Shown: positions 6,996-14,580 of the stretch, one piece after another | How the letters are laid out: each line of letters starts with the position of its first letter | Numbering within the stretch: the stretch's first letter is position 1 | Source of the DNA: Acidobacteriota bacterium | Lineage (GTDB): Bacteria > Acidobacteriota > UBA6911 | Direction of reading: 5' to 3' | Assembly (NCBI GenBank): GCA_012729555.1 | Contig: JAAYCX010000016.1 | Span: 1-34,501 of the forward strand | Length of the DNA: 34,501 bases | The notes under the pieces: model-generated | The model's database searches: none | What the model saw: the letters and a program-made list of their open reading frames with translations, nothing else | Told to the model about the DNA's origin: nothing | Program-made: the position numbers and the translations under genes

Positions 6996-7952
6996 ATGAG
7001 ACCTCTTTCCTCCCGGACCGGACGCCGCGTCCATCCCGCCCTCCTCTCCTTCGCCCTGGCCTGGATGGCCTGGGGCCCGGCCCCCCGCCCCTCCCCGGCG
7101 CAGGACGGGCGCGCGACCATACGGGCCGAGGTGGCGCTGGTGAACCTGGTGTTCACGGCGACCGACCGCAAGGGGAGGGTGGTCGAGGGGCTCGGGCCGG
7201 AGGACTTCGAACTCTTCGAGGACGGGAAGGCGCAGAGGATCGAGTATTTCAGCGATCCCGGAAAGGGGTCGGACGTCCCCCTGACGATCGCGCTCCTCGT
7301 CGACACGAGCGGGAGCGTGAGGCAGAGGCTCGAATACGAGAAGGAGGCGGCCGCCCGGTTTTTCCGCGAGATCCTCCGGCCGGAGCGGGACCTGGCGCTC
7401 GTGATCCAGTTCGATTCGGAGGTGAACCTGGTCCAGGACTTCACCCAGGACCCCGAGGCCCTCTACCGGGCGCTCGACTCCCTGCGCGCCGGGAACAACA
7501 CGGCCCTCTACGACGCCGTCTACCTGGCGGCCGAGGAAAAACTCAGGGATGAAGCGGGCCGGAAGGTCGTCGTCGTCATCACCGACGGCGCCGACACCTC
7601 GAGCATCGTCCAGAAGGAGACGGCGATCGAGGCGGCCCAGAAAAACGACATCCTGATCTACGGCATCGGGGTGCAGGGCGGCCGATTCCGCACCGATTTC
7701 GGCGTGCTGCGGAAATTCGCCCGGGAGACAGGGGGGGAGTTTTTTTCGCCCAGGGCGAGCGTCGAGGAGATCCGCGACGCCTTCCTCTCGATCCAGCGCG
7801 ACATCCGGGGACACTACAGCCTCGGCTACACCCCGTCGAACCGCCTGCGCGACGGCGCCTTCCGGAAGATCGAAATCCGCTCGAAGCGGCCGGGAGTGCG
7901 CGTCCGCACCCGCTCGGGCTACTACGCCCCCCGGTCCTCCCGGGACTACTGA
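6996..7952 (+). CDS. Secreted VWA-domain protein, Acidobacteria-type (TIGR03436-like)
   Basis: A 318-residue exported protein. An N-terminal signal-like stretch (about 12-36, ending near PSPAQDG) is followed by a beta-rich entry segment typical of the VWFA-related Acidobacterial family (VNLVFTATDRKGRVVEGL, then PEDFELFEDGK). A von Willebrand A domain has an intact MIDAS DTSGS at 103-107, plus NNTALYDAVYLA and VVVVITDGADTSS. The C-terminus ends in the family's GHYSLGYTPSN and RSGYYAP segments. VWA domains with MIDAS bind proteins through a divalent metal. The target is unknown; proximity to pseudopilins is suggestive only, since PilY1 tip proteins also carry VWA domains. Its end overlaps the convergent pilX-like gene by 7 nt. 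Confidence 0.9.
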   Translation: MRPLSSRTGRRVHPALLSFALAWMAWGPAPRPSPAQDGRATIRAEVALVNLVFTATDRKGRVVEGLGPEDFELFEDGKAQRIEYFSDPGKGSDVPLTIALLVDTSGSVRQRLEYEKEAAARFFREILRPERDLALVIQFDSEVNLVQDFTQDPEALYRALDSLRAGNNTALYDAVYLAAEEKLRDEAGRKVVVVITDGADTSSIVQKETAIEAAQKNDILIYGIGVQGGRFRTDFGVLRKFARETGGEFFSPRASVEEIRDAFLSIQRDIRGHYSLGYTPSNRLRDGAFRKIEIRSKRPGVRVRTRSGYYAPRSSRDY

Positions 7953-9304
7953 TACAGGTTCCTGGACCAGGTCATGAGCCGGAAGGGGCGCTGGATCAGG
8001 TTCTCCTGCAGGCAACCCTCGTCGAAGTGGACATCCGGGGTGCCCTGCACGGTCACGCTTCTCCCGATGAAGGAGCCATAGAAGGCGGAGTTCCCCACCA
8101 TCTTGAGCGGGGCGTTGGGCGCGTAGACCTCCACGAACGCCTCCGGTCCCCCGTGGATCTTCATCTCGCTGGTGCCGGAGTAAAAGATGTTCAGCCGGGT
8201 GGGATCCCCGTTGGGATTGGTGATCCCCTGCGCTCCGAGGTCGAGCGCGCTTTTGACGAAAATGGTCGTGGGCTTGGTCAGGTCGCCCGTGAGTCTCACT
8301 TCCCCTTTCGCGATGATCGAGTCGAAGTAATAAACCCCCGGTTCCAGGGCCAGCGTTCCCCCGCTTTTGACGTTGATATCCCCGTATTGACCAGGGCTGA
8401 GAGTGACGGTTTTTTTGTTGGATACCGTCGTGGATCCGGTCCCGACGGTGAACTCCGGGATGGGGGGGAAGGTGCGGGGCGCGGGGAGCTGGATGATGTC
8501 GCCTGTGACAGCGCCGTCCGGGGCGCCGAAGCTTCCGTCGGGCCCGTAGGCGGCATCGCCGTGCACCTCCACCGTGCCGTTGATGGTGATGGCCCCGTTG
8601 GAGCCGATCGCCCCGTTATCCCCGATGTTCGTCCCCCCGTAGGGGCCGAGGGCGGGGTCGTAGCTGTCGATCAGCACCGTCCCCCCCAGGTCGAGGGAAT
8701 CGATCCCCCAGAGAGCGCGGTCGAAGAGGGCGTTGCCGCTGTTTTCGATCACGGCCGTGATCTCGGCCCTGCCCAGGGGGGTGTTCGGGTTGCCCCAGGT
8801 CCCGGTGCTCTCGATCCGCCAGCGCTCCATGGCCGAAGGGTAGGTCTCGAACGTCGCCATGTTGATGAAGCTGGCCGGGGAATATTTGAGCAGGGTGGCG
8901 CCGACGCTGTAGGTGCCCGAATTCTGCCCGTCGGCCTGGAGTGCGACGTCGTGGAATGCCGAGGTGAAGGAGGAGACCACCCCGCTGACCGGGAAATTCG
9001 CCCCCTGTCCGGCGAGCCGGACCGGCTGGCTGGAGTAGGTGATGGGGACCGTCGACAGGTCCGGGTAGACCCCGACCGCGGGGGTGTAGTTGGATCCGTC
9101 GCCGAACCACTGGATCGCTTTCCTCACCCCCGCGTCCGCCACGTAAAAGGCCTGCTGGCCGTACTTGTAGGAGCTGCTGGTCTTCATCTCGTTCTGGACG
9201 GTGAAGACCAGGGCCGTGGAGAGGACGCTCATCGCCATCAGCAGGATCAGCGTAGCCACCAGGGCCGTACCCTCTTCGCCCGCAATCCATTGTCTGTTTT
9301 TCAT
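7946..9304 (-). CDS. PilX-like type IV pilus minor pseudopilin, long form
   Basis: A 452-residue protein. The N-terminus has the PilX signature: a charged start, then EEGTALVATLILLMAMSVLS as a long hydrophobic helix that anchors it to the inner membrane and pilus core. The large C-terminal region is beta-rich with many Gly/Asn/Ser turns (for example GGTNIGDNGAIGSNGAI and DVHFDEGC), like polymer-type adhesin or bactofilin-like repeats, and far longer than classical PilX (about 170-200 residues). It is last of four pseudopilin genes; its ATG overlaps the pilW-like TGA (ATGA), so the order is fixed by coupling. It may form part of the pilus tip complex or a pseudopilus; this is inferred from gene order. 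Confidence 0.8.
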   Translation of the reverse strand: MKNRQWIAGEEGTALVATLILLMAMSVLSTALVFTVQNEMKTSSSYKYGQQAFYVADAGVRKAIQWFGDGSNYTPAVGVYPDLSTVPITYSSQPVRLAGQGANFPVSGVVSSFTSAFHDVALQADGQNSGTYSVGATLLKYSPASFINMATFETYPSAMERWRIESTGTWGNPNTPLGRAEITAVIENSGNALFDRALWGIDSLDLGGTVLIDSYDPALGPYGGTNIGDNGAIGSNGAITINGTVEVHGDAAYGPDGSFGAPDGAVTGDIIQLPAPRTFPPIPEFTVGTGSTTVSNKKTVTLSPGQYGDINVKSGGTLALEPGVYYFDSIIAKGEVRLTGDLTKPTTIFVKSALDLGAQGITNPNGDPTRLNIFYSGTSEMKIHGGPEAFVEVYAPNAPLKMVGNSAFYGSFIGRSVTVQGTPDVHFDEGCLQENLIQRPFRLMTWSRNLYQ

Positions 9305-10203
9305 TGGTTGACCCATTGGGTGACCTGCGGGGGAGTCGCAGGAAGTCGGTTGAACCCGCCATGGAGCTGGTTTTCGAACAGGAGGGCGGATGCCGCCCTC
9401 ATGCTGGGGATCAGGATCCTGGAGGAGAGGGTGGTCTCCTCCAGTTTGCCGCCGCTCTCCACGCCGTTCTGTACCGTCATCTCGACCCGGACCGAGGTCA
9501 CCACCTCCCGCTCGTCGGTGTTCAGAATGAACCGGGCCGAGTTGGGACGGATGTTGCGCACCAGGGGGAAGGCGGCGTTCAGGGTCGACTGGGTGACCGG
9601 GGTGATGGAGCGGGTGATCTGGCCGCCCTCGCTGTCATAGATGTATTCCACGTACTGCACGCTCGAATCGCTGTTGATGTCCCCGTAGAAGCGGAGCGTC
9701 GTGACGGGGGTCGAGGCGTCGGCCCCCATGCCCGAAGGGGTGACGACCCCCGTGGTGTAGGGGAGCGCGAAGAGGCGGATCGGGGTGCCGGAGGCGTGAG
9801 ACACCCGGAAGATCCCGCTGAAGCTGCCCGTGCCGACGGCCGTCACCTCCACGGTCTCCTGGTTCGCTCCGGTGTCGACGGTCACGAAATCGCCCGCCGT
9901 CAGCCCCGCCGCGGAGGCCACCGCGGCCGCCTGGGCGACGGTGGAACTCCCGACGGCCGAGGTCAGGGTGGTGTACACGTCGCCGTGGGACCCGGCCTGG
10001 CCGATCTCGGTCGTCATCATCTCGAGCGCCGTGCGGGCCTCCTGGTTGGCGTCGATGCTGCTCTGTTCGGCCGCGTGCTGATGCGCCGCGTCGGAAAAAA
10101 CGCCGACCGCGGCCCCCATGATCGGCAGGAGAATGAGGATGGAGACCAGCAGCTCCATCATCGAGAAGCCCTCCTGCGGTGCGATCGATAGAGTCTGTTT
10201 CAT
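9301..10203 (-). CDS. PilW-like minor pseudopilin
   Basis: A 300-residue prepilin. The class III signal reads QEGFSMMELLVSILILLP, with G12 before the cleavage point, F13 as the mature first residue and E17 at position +5. A long globular region follows, rich in Thr, Val and Gly, without cysteines in the visible part. It is processed by a prepilin peptidase (not encoded here) and is expected to prime pilus or pseudopilus assembly with the FimT, PilV and PilX partners. The predicted start lies 25 nt after the pilV-like stop, and its stop overlaps the pilX-like start. Confidence 0.85.
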   Translation of the reverse strand: MKQTLSIAPQEGFSMMELLVSILILLPIMGAAVGVFSDAAHQHAAEQSSIDANQEARTALEMMTTEIGQAGSHGDVYTTLTSAVGSSTVAQAAAVASAAGLTAGDFVTVDTGANQETVEVTAVGTGSFSGIFRVSHASGTPIRLFALPYTTGVVTPSGMGADASTPVTTLRFYGDINSDSSVQYVEYIYDSEGGQITRSITPVTQSTLNAAFPLVRNIRPNSARFILNTDEREVVTSVRVEMTVQNGVESGGKLEETTLSSRILIPSMRAASALLFENQLHGGFNRLPATPPQVTQWVNQ

Positions 10204-10228
10204 TGTCCGCTCCGTATGACGTGCGTGT

Positions 10229-10732
10229 TCAGGGCGTCTTCTGGGTCACCAGGACCGTCGAAGGGGGGGTCCCGTAATTGAAGCTCTTGTTGCTTCTCAC
10301 GGATACGATGATCCTCTTCCGGGTCGCGGTCTCGTCGACCACCTGCCACTGGCGCGTGTAGGCGATGTCGGCGGCCGATGCCGTCCGCGCGCCGGTGACG
10401 TCCAGGGTGTCGGTGTATCCCTCCACCGGGTCGGCGGGATAGAAGCTCCCTCCGGGCGCCAGCCCGGTTCCGTCGGCGCCGTAGGGGGGGGCTTCGGTCA
10501 GGTTCGTCGTCGTGTCGCCGAAGGGGAGGCCGACCAGTTCCTCCATCTTGTCGTGGGCGGCCGCCGTCGCCAGCCCCGAATCCCTGCCGAATGTCTTGCT
10601 CGCCACCACGCTGAAGGCGATGGCCTGGGCCAGCGCCAGCAGGCCGAAAAGGAGGATGAGGATGGCGATCATCGACTCGACCAGCGTCATCCCGGATTCG
10701 TTTTTCAAGGCGCTCTTCATCGGCTCACTCAT
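10229..10732 (-). CDS. PilV-like minor pseudopilin
   Basis: A 167-residue prepilin. The signal reads NESGMTLVESMIAILILLFG, with G14 before the cleavage site, M15 mature first residue and E19 at +5. TLVESMIAILIL is the form usual in PilV/GspI-type proteins. The start at ATG 10732 is fixed by a 4-nt ATGA overlap with the upstream fimT-like gene; a longer frame reaching 10744 is less likely. It belongs to the minor pilin set that forms the assembly-initiating tip complex. Confidence 0.87.
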   Translation of the reverse strand: MSEPMKSALKNESGMTLVESMIAILILLFGLLALAQAIAFSVVASKTFGRDSGLATAAAHDKMEELVGLPFGDTTTNLTEAPPYGADGTGLAPGGSFYPADPVEGYTDTLDVTGARTASAADIAYTRQWQVVDETATRKRIIVSVRSNKSFNYGTPPSTVLVTQKTP

Positions 10733-11265
10733 TGCATGTTCCACCCATCTGTCTGGTGACGCCAGAATTGAACCTTCCCGGTCAGGGACACGGTGACGGC
10801 GTAATCTTCCTTCTGGTTGGAAATATAGAGGACGCGCGCCCCCTCCACCGGAATGCCCCTGGAATTGAAGGTGACGACGCTCGCGGAGGAGGTGGGAAAG
10901 CCCGCCGGCCCGCCGTCGGAATCGGTCTTGAAGGTGATCCCGCTGCCTGCCACCCCTTCGGAGAGGATGTTCGCCGATTGCTCGATTTCATAATTATCGG
11001 TGGAGCGGTTGAGCTTCGACAGGCTCCAGGCGTTGTTGTCCAGGTCGAACGTCATCCGGTAGCACGTCATCTGCGAAGCCGCGCTCATCCTGGCGTAATT
11101 GACGGTCGTGGCGATGTTCTTGGCGTCGGCCATCATCCTCATGTCCCGCATCGAGGAGGTGAGCATCGGGACCGAGAAGGCGGCGAGCACCGCCATCATG
11201 GCCATCATGATGAGGAGTTCCACCAGGGAAAAACCCCGGTCGATTTTCAGGCGGTTTTCGTGCAT
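10729..11265 (-). CDS. FimT/GspH-like minor pseudopilin
   Basis: A 178-residue prepilin, first gene of the pseudopilin operon. The signal is DRGFSLVELLIMMAMMAVLA, with G11 before F12 and E16 at +5. The globular part contains the arrangement usual for FimT/GspH proteins (ARMSAASQMTCYRMTFDLD, then VVTFNSRGIPVEG and KVQFWRH). FimT proteins in some bacteria bind DNA for uptake; that role cannot be assumed here. The start ATG 11265 has GGGGAG at 11270-11275. A candidate promoter with an activator site lies about 135 nt upstream. Confidence 0.87.
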   Translation of the reverse strand: MHENRLKIDRGFSLVELLIMMAMMAVLAAFSVPMLTSSMRDMRMMADAKNIATTVNYARMSAASQMTCYRMTFDLDNNAWSLSKLNRSTDNYEIEQSANILSEGVAGSGITFKTDSDGGPAGFPTSSASVVTFNSRGIPVEGARVLYISNQKEDYAVTVSLTGKVQFWRHQTDGWNMQ

Positions 11266-11406
11266 AGTCTCCCCGGCGTGAATTCCCGGCCCGTGACGAC
11301 GCGGTCCCGGATCGGAAAGGATCCGCTCTCCTTATCGTTTCAAAGAAATAATATCTTTAGCCCGATTTCGGTCCGTCCCGAGCGGGGGGGAAGCGCCGTT
11401 GCATCC

Positions 11407-11412
11407 ATTATG
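11407..11412 (-). promoter_or_regulatory. Candidate -10 element of the pseudopilin operon
   Basis: On the minus strand CATAAT (5 of 6). The predicted start is near 11400, giving a 5' leader of about 135 nt before fimT. The -35 region is GC-rich and does not match consensus, as expected for an activator-dependent promoter. Confidence 0.4.
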
Positions 11413-11432
11413 AAAGGTTTCCGGGCGCGCGC

Positions 11433-11448
11433 GGTGACGGGGGTCACA
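11433..11448. promoter_or_regulatory. CRP/FNR-family-like operator
   Basis: The site reads GGTGA, six bases, TCACA: 9 of 10 positions of the TGTGA-N6-TCACA CRP consensus. Its centre at 11440.5 is about 41 bp upstream of the start predicted from the CATAAT element, the classic class II activation position. It lies in the only gap between the pseudokinase and the pseudopilin operon. Confidence 0.45.
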
Positions 11449-11487
11449 GAAACGGGGGTTTTCGGGCGGGAATGGGGTGCCGCGGGT

Positions 11488-14031
11488 TTACCGGGCGGTT
11501 TTCAGCTCGTTCCAGATTTCTGCGAAGCGCGCGGCGGTGGGCTCGTCCGGGAAACGGAACGACTGGAAGCGGCGGTTGTCGGCGCCGTAGCGAAGTTCCA
11601 GGTTCCGGCCTCCGGTTTTTCCCAGCTCGAGGATCCTGAAGGGGAGGCGAAAGCCGTGATCGCCCGACTCGGGCGTGTAAACGACCTCGGCGGAGTCTAT
11701 CGCGAGGGTGCCGCGGCAGCTGCCGCGCAGCAGGCCGTGGGTGTGCTCCGCCTCGAAGCCGTGGGTCTGTTCGAGAAACTCCCTCCGGGCGATCCGCTCC
11801 CGGTCCGATTCCGCCATGGGGCGCAGCTGCCCGGAGTCGTAGACGAGGGACATCCGCTGCCCCTCGAAATAGTCCTCGATTCTTGACGCCACCCTTCTCC
11901 CGTCCGTTTCCACCGCGAGGGTATGGGGGCCGACGGGGACCGGCAGGTTGTGGACCTCCCCCTGTGCGCCGATCGGGCGGCCGTCCAGGAGCAGGGTGCC
12001 CGGGCGGCCCAGGCGCAGGATGGTCAGGACGGCCCGGGCGTTCGCCTGCCTCTCCTCGGCCCGCCGGCGCAGCCCCTCCAGTCCGGGATCGGAGGGATTG
12101 AGGCGCGCGGCCTCGTCAAGGGCCGCAAGCGCCTCGGGGTAGCGGGTCGCGGCCATGGCCGCGGAATAGGCCTCGAGGCTTCGGCGCATCCTCCCGATCC
12201 GGTCCCCGGCCGACCGGGCTCCCGTGCTTTCGGGGCTTTCGGCCTTCCATTCATCGAGGAGCCGACCGGCTTCGTCATATTCGCCGGAGGCGAAGAGGGC
12301 CGACACCCGGCGCTCCCATTCCACCTCCCGTGCCCCCGCTTCCGGCCCGGGTCTCTCCTCCCCCGTATCGGCGGCGGTTTCGGCCGGCCGCCGCTTCACG
12401 GGCCCCTGCGCTTCCTGGACGGCCTGGAGCGCATCGCCCGGAGGCGCGGGGGGAGAAGGGGCGGGGATGAGGGGGGGGATGGGGGGCTGGATGGCCCCCT
12501 CGGCCGCGGCGGGGCTCTGCGCCCGTTGCAGCCGGAAGCGCGTCCCGGCTTTCCAGGCGGCGAAGATGAGCGCTGCGACCAGCAGGAGGGCGAGGGCCCA
12601 CACCGCCCGGCGATGGGAGCGGCCGGTTTCGGGCGCCGGTTCCGAGGGTGCCGTTTCCAGGGAAGGGGACGTCATTTCCGGGGGCTGTCGCTCAGGTTCC
12701 GGCGCAGGACAGGTTTGCCCGGGAACCGGTTCCGGAAGTGATGGCGCCGGTTCGGCCGATACCGGTTCCGCCGATGCCGGTTCGGCCGGGGCCGGCGAAA
12801 GCGATCCCACCGGCTCGGGGACCGGTTCCCTGGCATCCCGGGGCACCACCCGTTCCGGGGAGGAGGTGTCCGCCGGCTGCAAATCGTCCGGTTCGGCCGT
12901 TTGCGGGGGAGGGCCCTCCGGCTGTGCGAAATCGGGGACCGCGGCCGCATCGAACCCGGCCGCACCTTCCGGCCCGCCGGCGGCATCGGAAGCCTGGAGG
13001 GCGGGATACTGCTCGATCAGGCGCGTCATCAGGCTGTCGAGACAGGCGTAGTGCGCCTCCTTCCCCCCCTGCGCCAGCTGCTGTACCCCCTCGAACAACC
13101 GGAGGACGGGCTGCGCGGCCCCGGGTTGGGCCGCCGCCCGGCGGAGCGAGGGGAGGGCGGCGTACAGTTCCGCCAGCATCAGCCGGGTGTCCTCGGCCAG
13201 GCTGGTCAGGAGCTCGCGGCAGGCGTCGGCCACGTCCTGCATGCTCCCGTAGCGGTCGCGGGGGTCCAGGGCGAGGCACGTCTTCAGGATGCCCCACGTC
13301 CCCGGGGGGAGTTCGGGAAACTTCTCGAAGGTGGGGAGCCGGGGGGGTTCGAGCACGTTGTCGAGGGCCTTGTTCCCGTTGGGATCGTGAAACGGGTGTT
13401 GTCCGGTCAGGAATTCGTAAAAGACGGTCCCCAGGGCGAAGATGTCCGAACGCTCGTCAGGGAGGCCGTTTTCAATCTGTTCTGGAGCGAGGTAGATGGG
13501 GGTCCCCCAGCGCACGGCGGGGCGGGGGAGGTGCTTCTTCAAAACATGCGCCAGGGCGAAATCCCTGGTCTTGACCGTGCCGTCGGCGGTGACGTGGATC
13601 TTGGACGGTTCCAGGTTGCGGTGCAGGACCCCGCTCCGGTGCGCATACTCCAGCCCCTCCGCCGCCTGGATCATGATCGACAGCCTGGATTCGACGGTCA
13701 TGGCCGCCTTCCGCGCGATCATGGTCTCCAGGTTGCGGTTGCCGAGCGACTCCACGACCATGAACCGGATCTCCCGCTCGCGGCAGGCCTCGTACATGGC
13801 CGCCACGTTCGGGTGCCTCAGGGCGATCAAGGCCCCGCACTCCCTCTCGAAGGCGGCTTCGATTTCGGGTTCCCATTTGATCCCGTCGCACAGGATCCGG
13901 ATGATGACCGCGCGCCCCGCGCCTTCATCCAGGCCCCTCCAGACGGGGCCCAGGTACCCTTCTCCCAGTTTCTCTATCAGGGTGTATCGTCCCAAAGTCT
14001 GTCCGGTTTCAACCGGGGATGCTGTCCCCAT
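11488..14031 (-). CDS. Membrane protein with Ser/Thr pseudokinase, PEGA-like and PH-like domains
   Basis: An 847-residue protein. A Hanks-type kinase fold spans about 15-280, with glycine loop GEGYLG (23-28) and APEQ (182-185). Key catalytic residues are changed: the beta-3 lysine is R45 (AVIIRIL), HRD is HRN (137-139), the following DLKPxN lysine and asparagine are E and K (NLEPSK), and DFG is DFA (157-159). It is therefore probably a pseudokinase. After it come a Pro/Glu-rich tether (about 370-470), one membrane helix (about 476-494), TPR-like helices, a PEGA-like beta segment (GTLLLDGRPIG) and a C-terminal PH-like domain (about 760-845). ATG 14031 has AAGGAG 10 nt upstream. It lies just upstream of the pseudopilin operon on the same strand. 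Confidence 0.85.
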   Translation of the reverse strand: MGTASPVETGQTLGRYTLIEKLGEGYLGPVWRGLDEGAGRAVIIRILCDGIKWEPEIEAAFERECGALIALRHPNVAAMYEACREREIRFMVVESLGNRNLETMIARKAAMTVESRLSIMIQAAEGLEYAHRSGVLHRNLEPSKIHVTADGTVKTRDFALAHVLKKHLPRPAVRWGTPIYLAPEQIENGLPDERSDIFALGTVFYEFLTGQHPFHDPNGNKALDNVLEPPRLPTFEKFPELPPGTWGILKTCLALDPRDRYGSMQDVADACRELLTSLAEDTRLMLAELYAALPSLRRAAAQPGAAQPVLRLFEGVQQLAQGGKEAHYACLDSLMTRLIEQYPALQASDAAGGPEGAAGFDAAAVPDFAQPEGPPPQTAEPDDLQPADTSSPERVVPRDAREPVPEPVGSLSPAPAEPASAEPVSAEPAPSLPEPVPGQTCPAPEPERQPPEMTSPSLETAPSEPAPETGRSHRRAVWALALLLVAALIFAAWKAGTRFRLQRAQSPAAAEGAIQPPIPPLIPAPSPPAPPGDALQAVQEAQGPVKRRPAETAADTGEERPGPEAGAREVEWERRVSALFASGEYDEAGRLLDEWKAESPESTGARSAGDRIGRMRRSLEAYSAAMAATRYPEALAALDEAARLNPSDPGLEGLRRRAEERQANARAVLTILRLGRPGTLLLDGRPIGAQGEVHNLPVPVGPHTLAVETDGRRVASRIEDYFEGQRMSLVYDSGQLRPMAESDRERIARREFLEQTHGFEAEHTHGLLRGSCRGTLAIDSAEVVYTPESGDHGFRLPFRILELGKTGGRNLELRYGADNRRFQSFRFPDEPTAARFAEIWNELKTAR

Positions 14032-14221
14032 GGCCCGCATGCTCCTTTATGTCAAGTTTCAGCGGCGGCGGCTGCCGTGATCGTGGTGACGGTTCCCTCC
14101 TCGGGCGGCGCGGCAATCCATCCGGAGCCTTTAGTCCCTTATCGGCGCAAACCTCTTTTTGTTGACCATGAAGAGCCGACTTTTCCTCCGTCCCGCAGGC
14201 CTGTCGTTTTCTTTTACGAAA

Positions 14222-14251
14222 TTAGTAACTCTAAATATAATTACAAATCAA
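14222..14251 (-). promoter_or_regulatory. Weak candidate promoter for the pseudokinase gene
   Basis: On the minus strand TTGATT (14246-14251), 18 nt, TACTAA (14222-14227), inside an AT-rich island that contrasts with the GC-rich surroundings. It would give a leader of about 185 nt. The -10 match is poor, so this is tentative. Confidence 0.25.
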
Positions 14252-14414
14252 TTATTTGGCTGGAAAATGAAAACAAGTTGCATCATTGTTGTCGACCGCC
14301 TTTACAGCCGCCGCAGGGAGGGACGGGGACGGGGGCGGTGTCAGATATTTATTCTGGATGTAAATGGTGCAAATGAAACAGATATGGCCATTGTGGGCGG
14401 GTGGTGCACCTTTG

Positions 14415-14429
14415 TGGCAGGCTTCTTGC
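14415..14429 (+). promoter_or_regulatory. Sigma-54-type -24/-12 promoter
   Basis: TGGCAG, five bases, TTGC, against the consensus TGGCAC-N5-TTGCA. The invariant GG (14416-14417) and GC (14428-14429) are separated by exactly 10 nt. Transcription would begin near 14441 and read into the 32-residue ORF 40 nt further on. Confidence 0.5.
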
Positions 14430-14481
14430 CCTTTGGAGAGGTGTGTGTTTCACCCTTTCTCAAACGACTGGAGGTGATGTC

Positions 14482-14580
14482 ATGTCCTGTTTCTGCAGAG
14501 TCAGGCCCCTGGGGGTTGTTTGCTTCGTGATCTTCATTTCCTTCCTGAGCGCGAGCTGGATCGGGCCGGGGCTCTGCTGA
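14482..14580 (+). CDS. 32-residue hydrophobic, cysteine-containing peptide (small ORF)
   Basis: A short ORF with a near-perfect ribosome-binding site, GGAGGTGAT, 7 nt from GGAGG to ATG 14482. The peptide has a short basic start (MSCFCRVRPL), a hydrophobic core (GVVCFVIFISFLSAS) and a short tail ending in GLC. Cysteines are at 3, 5, 14 and 32. It looks like a small membrane peptide or a bare signal sequence; no family is recognised. The sigma-54-type promoter about 50 nt upstream points straight at it. Its end overlaps the convergent ogt gene by 47 nt, so nothing else follows in this transcript. Translation is inferred from the ribosome-binding site alone. Confidence 0.5.
   Translation: MSCFCRVRPLGVVCFVIFISFLSASWIGPGLC

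Larger units (their letters stand above)
14041..14481. other. AT-rich intergenic region between pseudokinase and 32-residue ORF
   Basis: About 440 bp without a convincing gene. It holds an AT-rich island (about 14205-14290), two copies of TGGTGCA (14365-14371 and 14402-14408, the second inside the palindrome GGTGCACC), a sigma-54-like promoter, and a weak minus-strand promoter. The composition fits a bendable control region of the kind found upstream of sigma-54 promoters. Confidence 0.5.

Noticed and set aside
14041-14060. TTGACA just upstream of the pseudokinase start as a promoter -35
   Set aside because: It lies directly before the ribosome-binding site, with no -10 box at the right distance before the start codon.
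14159-14530. A 123-codon plus-strand frame across the AT-rich region
   Set aside because: No ribosome-binding site, changing composition along its length, no domain, and it crosses the sigma-54-like promoter and the better-supported short ORF in another frame.
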